DNA of 64,000 bases from assembly GCA_964017145.1 (NCBI GenBank), contig OZ024850.1, positions 1,465,618 through 1,529,617 of the forward strand, given 5' to 3'. The DNA is from Agrocybe praecox (lineage: Eukaryota > Basidiomycota > Agaricomycetes > Agaricales > Agrocybaceae). The notes under the pieces were generated by a model that saw only the letters and a program-made list of their open reading frames with translations, was not told the DNA's origin and did no database searches. Below, one piece after another: positions 59,588 through 64,000 of this stretch. The translations under genes were made by a program, and so were the position numbers. Positions within the stretch are counted from its first letter, which is position 1. Each line of letters starts with the position of its first letter.

Positions 59588-59761
59588 GTCTTTCTTTCTA
59601 ATCCTATGCACATCTAGCTCAGGCGTGCCATCCCCCACCTCGCCATCAAACAAATTCATGCCTACGAGCATAGTCATGCCAGGAAGCGTCACAATACTTG
59701 AACTTCCAGGAATCGTGATCACGGTTACAGGCTTTGTAATTGATAGCGGAATAACAGTGAC
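59588..59761 (+). other. Coding-like fragment interrupted by the hAT element (left part)
   Basis: An open frame FMPTSIVMPGSVTILELPG ... VIDSGITVT runs into the hAT insertion. If the element and one copy of its 8-bp duplication are removed, the frame continues ATKMATVPFANQLGSNFG (63944-64000). A related stretch (TSKFTPTSIATSGSTLTLV) lies just upstream at 59490-59555. No family recognised; Ser/Thr/Val-rich. Confidence 0.35.
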
Positions 59762-60083
59762 TAGTGATGTGCAAGCTTTGGCTTGAGCCAGAAAGCCCGG
59801 CCAAGCCAAGCCCCAAATGGGCCAAGCCAAGCCGGGCCAAATAAACGGCCTGGTAGGGCTTTTGGCCGGGCTTTGAAAATTAAAAGCCCCCGGCCCTTGG
59901 CCTGGGCCGGGGCTTATGGTAATTAGATCGGAGCTTAAAATAGAAATTTTCGATGCAGGGAAACTGCATAGTTCCTGCATTTAAGTTTAAACGGCAAGTA
60001 CGGCATTATTCGATCCAAATTCCGTCATTAACATTATAAATTTTTGTAACATAAAAACCTTCGAGTTCATCCAAATTATCTCA

Positions 60084-63000
60084 ATGCTTGAACAAACCGG
60101 CAGTCGTCCAAAGCGAGTTTCACAGCCCTCGGCGAAATTGACAGATGCTTCCAATGTTGCTGAGCCTGAAACACGGTCCCACCAAGAAGTCCGTGACCGT
60201 GTTAAAGATATTAATAGTGTGCAGGCTTCTGGCAACCACATTGTTGCTGACATCGCACCTGTCATCCCACTTGCCAATAACCATGACACCTCTGCTGTCG
60301 AAAACCCACCTCTACCAGTGCTCTCACCTCTCCCACCTTGTACCCCTCCTCGAATTCTATCCCCGCCTTTTGAAGACAGTCCCACCCCATCTTTACCTGT
60401 GAAAAAGCGGAAAAAACAAAATAAAACTGTGATTCCTGTCTCAAGTGATGATGAGGAAACAGTTCCGAGCACCTGTATGCAAATTTAATATCCCTAGATC
60501 ATTCGTTCGGAGCACTCACTCAACTTTCATATTTCACAGAGTCATCCCCTCCAAAAACATACAAAAAACGGAGATTAGATAGAGCCACCGCCTTATCTGA
60601 CGCTAATGCGAGTGACAGCAACAGTGACATAGGAGTTGTCGAGACGATGTTGAAGAGAACGAGAGATGTGGATGAGTTTTTCAAGCCATCGGAGAAGATT
60701 GGAGGTAAACCTAAGAGGTGTTGCGAGTATTGTCGGTACGTTTTATAACCAATGTTTTCCTGCATGGTACTTACTTCCGATGTTTGTCACTGTGTTTAGA
60801 AAAAAAAACGGTAAAATTATATACATCGTTCAAGAGGCTACAACGTTACGTCGCCATATTGAGGCACATCACAAGGTATTAATTCATTTTTTGCTTAAAT
60901 TTACATGTAATCTCACAAGTACGAAATAGCATGAATACGATACATGGTGCGAGAAGAATAGCTTCAAGTCAAAGCTACCGAAGACTCTCAAAAGTGAGAA
61001 GGAGGAGAAGAAGGCTCAGGATCGTGCTAAGCAGAGCACACTGGACCCTCACCTAAGGGAGCGTGCTCCACGAGAGACGGTTGTGAAGTACTCCGATGAG
61101 GATTTCCAACAGGCAGCCGTCGAATGGCTTATTGCGACAGACCAGGTAATTGATGTGTTATATTTCCTATGTTGTGATGTATAGTTATTGATTTATTTTC
61201 AGCCGATCCAAGCCCTACAGCATGAATCCTTCCAGAATATGATCAACATTGCGGCTCGTGCAACAAATGGAGTTCGCATCCCCGATCGTAAGGCTACTCG
61301 TAAGCATATCATGGATTTGTTCAAGAGTAATATGACGGACCTTCGTAAAAGGCTATCAGTACGTTTCTCTCTTACTTTTGACCACTCTGAAGCACATAAC
61401 TAAACTTTGAACAGAGCGACAAGACTGGTGTTGTCAGCCTTACATGTGATGCGTGGCAGGCAAGCACCACCGACGCCTACTTTGCGGTGACCGGTCATTG
61501 GAACGAGAAGATGGGTGATGGAAGTTGGCAGCAGCAGAGTGCATTACTAGGTTTTACGCAGTTAAACCGCGCACACGATGGTGTGAACCTTGGACGATCA
61601 CTATTCCAGATCGTTAAGAGGCTTCACTTTGGCCACAAGGTACGTCAACAAATGTTCTCTGCTCTTCTATAACTCATAAACTTCTAGGTGGGGTGGATTA
61701 CTTGCGATAATGCTTCAAACAACATCACGATGATGCAAAATTTTGGCAATATCCTTAACTCATCAAAAATGCGACGTGACTGCAAGCGACGTTGGGACTG
61801 GAAGTCATATCATATTCGGTTCGTTTTTCTACTTCTGTCTGTGTTATCATATGTAATCTGATCGTGCCATGCAGATGTCTAGCACACATCATCAACTTAG
61901 CAACGCAGGCCCTCATCGGAACGTACAGCAAATCCGCTCACTTTGATCCTCACGCGTCGACAGAACATGAACTGGATATAAGCACTGAGCGGGGTGAGGA
62001 ATTACGAGATGAGGTTGGGCTAGTGCGTGCGGTGGCTGTAAAGGTACGTTTAGTATCTCTGATATGTATCGTACTGATATATTGTACATGTAGGCACGGT
62101 CTTCAGCGAAGCGGAAAGGATTTTTAAAGGAGATACAGGAGAAGGAGAACCAGAAGCCATTGACTCTGATCCTTGACATGAAGGTTAGATGGTCATCGAC
62201 GCTGGCGATGCTCAAGCGAGCCTGAGACTTATCTGATGTAAGTACCCATATGCTAGTATTTGTTTGTGTGATCTAACATTATTTCTTTAGTTGTTTGGAG
62301 CCTTTATCAAGAGGATGTCAAAAGATGAAGCAGATAAAGGCAAACGTTCAAAGATCAAGGCGCTGGAACTTAGTGATGAAGAATGGGATTGAGTGGATAC
62401 ATTTATAGAGCTATTAGAGGTGAGTTTATTTGGCGATGTATTCTTGCACCCTTCTGAATCGATAGTGGCGACCAAAGCATGCAGATAACTCCCAACAGGC
62501 ATTTTCGTATGACGCGACACCTTCCCTACATAACACTTTGCCAGCACTTGAAGCCCTGCACACACCTGTTACTGGCAGATGTATGCATGACCCAACCTAA
62601 GTTGCCCCACATAAAGTATGCATCCACAGGGGCAACTATGCATCACTCATACATAAATTTGACAGCACTGGCTGCTGCACACAGTTTGGAGTCGCTGCCT
62701 CGAGCAAGTCACAGAAAAGGGGAAGGATCACCACAAGTACGAGCCATTTGCAGATGCGCTCGAGGCTGCTATTGCGAAAGTCGAAGACTATTACAGCAAA
62801 AGTGCAATGTCGCAGGCATATACCTTTGTTATGCGTAAGTTTAGGTACCTTTATTGTTGTCGCTACTCGCTAATATGTTCGCTTCTTAGTTCTAAATGCC
62901 GACACAAAGATGGATCATTTTAAAAAGTATTGGGCGGCTGATCTCCAAGCTGAAGTCCGTCAGTCAGCTGAGGCCATTGTACGTTTACCCTCTTTTTATA

Positions 63001-63662
63001 AGTTGCTTTATATAATTTTGTCTCTAGTTCAAGGAGCGTTATCTGGATATGTACAGTAACAGCGGCCCTCCAAAGGTAACTTCTAAGGGAAATAAGAAGC
63101 TCGCAAAGCTTTTGGCGCAGCTTGATGAAGGTAGTGAACACCAGCCAGCATCGTCTCCTGCCCTCGAATCAAGCCCATGGTTGCGAGAATTCGACCAGTA
63201 TCTCGATACAGAGGATGAAGTCCCGGAGGGTATGCCCCTTATACAGTGGTGGGGTGTAAGTCCCTTTATTTCTCACTTGTGATATTTCTACTAATTCATT
63301 CGTTAATTTTCAAGATAAATTCTACACGCTATCCTGTCTGGTCATCGCTCGCCCTTGACTACCTCTCTATTATGGGTTCATCAGTTTCAAGTGAACGCGC
63401 TTTTTCGTCAGCGGGAATAACAATCAGTAAGCGTCGCAATAGGCTTGGAGCTGATATCATTGAGGCGCTCCAAATTATCAAGTGTCTCCTACGGTCAGAT
63501 CTCCTGTACCGTGAGCCTGCACCCTGCTCAATCCTCGAAGAGTCATTAGAGGTTCTGGAAGATGATGGTAATGCTGATTGGATAGATGTTGAAGAGCGCT
63601 CATCAAGCTGGGATGATCTGATAGTTGACATAGATGCAGTAGATAGTGATAATGATAATTAA
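60084..63662 (+). pseudogene. hAT transposase, multi-exon, inactivated
   Basis: Recognisable parts in order: a BED-type zinc finger split by an intron (CCEYC at about 60720, LRRHIEAHH at 60850-60875), SLTCDAWQASTTDAYFAVTG (61437-61495) and ITCDNASNN (61699-61725) with catalytic-type Asp residues, CLAHIINLATQALIG (61873-61920), and the C-terminal dimerisation domain WSSLALDYLSIMGSSVSSER, AFSSAGITISKRRNRL (63331-63445). Defects: TGA at 62223-62225 and at 62390-62392, and a 111-bp insertion at 62565-62675 in the segment ALEALHT/VWSRCLEQ. Another in-frame stop may occur at the first splice junction (about 60470/60540). It cannot make a full transposase. Confidence 0.85.
62565..62675. mobile_element. 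111-bp MITE-like insertion inside the hAT transposase, TSD TGCACACA
   Basis: Flanked by TGCACACA at 62557-62564 and 62676-62683. Deleting the insert plus one repeat restores the frame ALHTVWSRCLEQ. It contains the inverted pair GTTGCCCC / GGGGCAAC. The 8-bp duplication suggests movement by a hAT-type enzyme. Confidence 0.75.
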
Positions 63663-63943
63663 CTTCAACGTACATATGTTAATGACAGTCAATAGGGCAT
63701 ATTAACACTGGCTAATTACATGACGTGGCATGGATAGGTACCTATCCATTCTGATTGCACAGCCATGTCACAGATAAGATTAGATAACAAAATGCCGGGG
63801 CTCAAGCCAAAGCCAGGCCCAGCCAAGCCCGGTTTTTTGGCTTTTGGCCTGGCTCAGATTTTTTTCAGGCCAAAGCCCGGTCAAGCCAAGCCAAAGCCGG
63901 GGCTTTCAGGCCAAGCCCGGGCCGGCACATCACTAACAGTGAC

Positions 63944-64000
63944 GGCAACCAAAATGGCAACCGTACCCTTCGCAAACCAGCTCGGGTCGAATTTTGGTCC
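63944..64000 (+). other. Coding-like fragment interrupted by the hAT element (right part)
   Basis: Continues the frame of 59588-59761 (ATKMATVPFANQLGSNFG) and runs off the window. Confidence 0.35.

Larger units (their letters stand above)
59762..63935. mobile_element. hAT transposon, 4174 bp, TSD ACAGTGAC
   Basis: The 8-bp repeat ACAGTGAC flanks the element at 59754-59761 and 63936-63943. The ends are the exact 11-bp inverted repeat TAGTGATGTGC. Dense subterminal AAGCCAAGCC / GGCTTGGC motifs fill the first and last 150 bp. Inside is a multi-exon hAT transposase reading left to right, now broken. Confidence 0.92.

Noticed and set aside
1..64000. CRISPR arrays, bacterial operons or prophage
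   Set aside because: Introns throughout, eukaryotic transposons and no direct-repeat/spacer array; the DNA is fungal nuclear.

Overview
The window looks like a transposon-dense region of an agaricomycete (mushroom-forming basidiomycete) genome. The grounds are short GT-AG introns of about 50-60 bp, KDZ (Kyakuja-Dileera-Zisupton) transposases carrying CxC2 or CxC5/CxC6 cysteine clusters, TET/JBP-type dioxygenases linked to KDZ genes, and a patatin-NB-ARC-TPR (NLR-like) gene. The species cannot be named from the sequence alone. There is one 200-base assembly gap (1468-1667).

Layout. 1-737 is the 3' end of a host lactonase-like beta-propeller gene. 1684-7672 is a complete KDZ element (KDZ-1) with inverted ends and an exact 8-bp target duplication, encoding a CxC5/CxC6 transposase and a 792-aa companion. 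8081-33840 is a larger KDZ element (A) with diverged inverted ends. Inside its transposase exon 1 sits a second, younger 13.6-kb element (B, 12266-25874) bounded by almost identical 536-bp inverted repeats. 33841-41303 is the remainder of a third element (C).

Elements A and B, once B is inverted, carry the same genes in the same order and relative strands: KDZ transposase, TET/JBP dioxygenase, a disordered protein with a possible RNase H1-N-type hybrid-binding module, and an HMG-box-like protein. Element B adds a 99-aa four-exon gene. The genes form divergent pairs (TET with KDZ; hybrid-binding-like with HMG-like), which suggests shared promoters. Element C keeps only a TET fragment and a KDZ broken by a further insertion that itself holds a solo LTR. 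The plausible division of labour (inference) is that the transposase cuts and pastes, the TET enzyme oxidises methylated bases so the element avoids or edits host silencing, and the two or three companions bind DNA or nucleic-acid hybrids.

The right half holds a decayed amidohydrolase gene (41.7-42.6 kb) whose last visible exon piece recurs at two other places, a long non-coding repeat-rich stretch (42.6-46.5 kb), an intact patatin-NB-ARC-TPR gene (46.5-50.3 kb, minus strand) with near-identical TPR units, a frame-broken RGS-family-like membrane protein region (50.8-53.6 kb) containing an internal duplication, an AT-rich non-coding region with a TA-flanked non-autonomous DNA element (55.3-56.0 kb), and a broken hAT transposon (59762-63935) with an 8-bp target duplication and a 111-bp insertion of its own. 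All exon boundaries were read by eye from GT/AG signals, reading-frame phase and comparison between the in-window copies; none was confirmed by RNA or database search.
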